In this document: positions 63,084 through 64,000 of the stretch, piece by piece
Position numbering within the stretch: the first letter of the stretch is position 1
Layout of the letters: every line of letters begins with the position of its first letter
NCBI RefSeq assembly: GCF_000281045.1
Contig: NW_008246080.1
Coordinates: 319,844 to 383,843, forward strand
Length of the DNA stretch: 64,000 nt
Reading direction: 5' to 3'
Source of the DNA: Saprolegnia diclina VS20
Taxonomy: Eukaryota; Oomycota; Saprolegniomycetes; Saprolegniales; Saprolegniaceae
Notes under the pieces: model-generated
What the model saw: the letters and a program-made list of their open reading frames with translations, nothing else
The model's database searches: none
Told to the model about the DNA's origin: nothing
Translations under genes and position numbers: made by a program

Positions 63084-64000
63084 ATGACCGTCTCGAGAGC
63101 CGACTCGGACACCAGTGGCGTGACCACGGCAGTGACGCCGTCGACATCGGCGGCGCACGAAGTCGCCGACATGGTATGACGTCTCATGCACGAGGTTGCT
63201 GGACGAATCTGTCGATCTAGATGCGATACCTTGTCTTCCTCAGTCTCTTCCTTATCGTGACGGTCGGCGTCGGGTCGCACTCGGAGAGCGACTTGCCGTA
63301 CAAAGTCACAGAGATGCTCGATAAGCAGCTGCGTGACAAGGACCTCATCGCAGAGGACTCGCACGTCCTCAAGCGCTTTCAAGACATCAAAACCATCCTC
63401 GAATTCCACCAATTTCTGAGTCTGCTGGTCCTACCTCCTTACAAAACCTCACCCAGGATCTCGTTAGCGGGGCCCTTCTACGACGTGGTGTACGGTAGCG
63501 ACTCGTTCGACGCCGACTGGTCGTTCCCAGTCGGACCGACGCTGCCAGATCGAGACACACTGAGCGCGGGTAGTAAGATCATTGGCCAAGTCCGCATCGG
63601 ACAAGTGGGTGCTATCGACTTGGTACATTGATACAAGCAAGGCGCATGTAGGTGCGCGTCAAGGGTCTGCCGTGTCCTGGCGCAATGGCGCAGCTCAGCT
63701 CCCTCTACAGTGTCCCACCAATGTGCTACGGAGACTATACAACGTCGACTGAGAGCAGCGAGACGTTTGGGCTACAACACAACTACACAGCGCTGCATGC
63801 GCGCATGGCCGAACCCATCTTTTATGCGCACTCGTACCACTCGTTTCCGTCACCGCTTTTCGCCGAGTTCTTTCCGAGTGCGGAAGACAGCAGCTGCGAT
63901 TTCGAAACGCACTTCGACTGCAGCGTGTACGCACAGCTCGCGGCCCTGCGAACACACAAGTAGACGCTCGCCTTTAGGATTGGATCGATGCCATTGGATA
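63084..64000 (+). CDS. Polycystin-2-like cation channel, copy 2, cut by window end
   Basis: Visible exons are 63084-63173, 63221-63604 and 63652-63959; a donor GT at 63960 leads out of the window. The first exon encodes a 30-residue Ser/Thr-rich cytoplasmic start; S1 (YLVFLSLFLIVTVGVG) opens exon 2 at the same position and phase as in copy 1. Shared TOP-domain blocks are SLAGPFYDVVYGSDSFDADW, IGQVRIGQ spliced to VRVKGLPCPG, PPMCYGDY, FGLQHNYTAL and YAQLAALRTHK; the last intron is at the same site as in copy 1 (phase 2 after LRT[S/H]). It starts 183 bp after the stop of copy 1, so this is a direct tandem duplication. Channel helices and pore lie beyond the window. Confidence 0.85.

Noticed and set aside
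1-64000. RxLR, CRN or other effector signatures, CRISPR arrays, bacterial operons
   Set aside because: No signal peptide plus RxLR/LFLAK pattern was found in any supported gene, and the gene structure is clearly eukaryotic.

Overview
The window is nuclear DNA of a eukaryote, most likely an oomycete (stramenopile) of the Saprolegniales / Aphanomyces type. The reasons are GC-rich coding sequence in gene-dense blocks, many very short GT-AG introns (about 41-60 nt, sometimes with a CTAAC branch-like motif), and a large family that looks like the oomycete M96 mating-specific / bZIP-like plus START-like proteins. The species call is inference; no marker gene such as rRNA is present. Exon structures were assembled by hand from reading-frame continuity, splice sites and comparison between paralogues.

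Layout. 0-12 kb: the 5' part of a WW-WW protein whose second half reads as NELF-C/D (TH1); a five-exon mitochondrial SthA-type pyridine nucleotide transhydrogenase; a 1413-aa Ala-rich coiled-coil protein ending in C2 and dysferlin/peroxin-like domains; and an intronless ankyrin protein. 12.7-28 kb: five paralogous bZIP-like/START-like genes, all on the minus strand. They are interrupted by a head-to-head pair of unknown basic-tailed proteins and by gene-poor stretches with retroelement traces (an A21 tract after AATAAA, a tRNA-like element with A and B boxes, and a decayed LINE reverse transcriptase). 29.5-39.4 kb: three Cys-rich membrane/ectodomain proteins of one family surrounding a 1789-aa internally duplicated multipass membrane protein. 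40.3-47.1 kb: one 2185-aa gene with Sfi1-like tryptophan repeats and ankyrin-like sequence. 47.8-56.5 kb: four more bZIP-like/START-like paralogues. 57.2-64 kb: a WBP4-like U1-type zinc-finger protein, a mitochondrial gamma-carbonic-anhydrase-like protein, and two tandem polycystin-2-like channels, the second cut by the window end.

The recognisable genes serve separate jobs: transcription elongation, splicing, mitochondrial redox and complex I, centrin-type scaffolds, and cation channels. The main local theme is expansion of lineage-specific families by tandem and inverted duplication: nine bZIP-like/START-like genes, two basic-tailed genes, three Cys-rich ectodomain genes, two polycystins, and one protein duplicated within itself.
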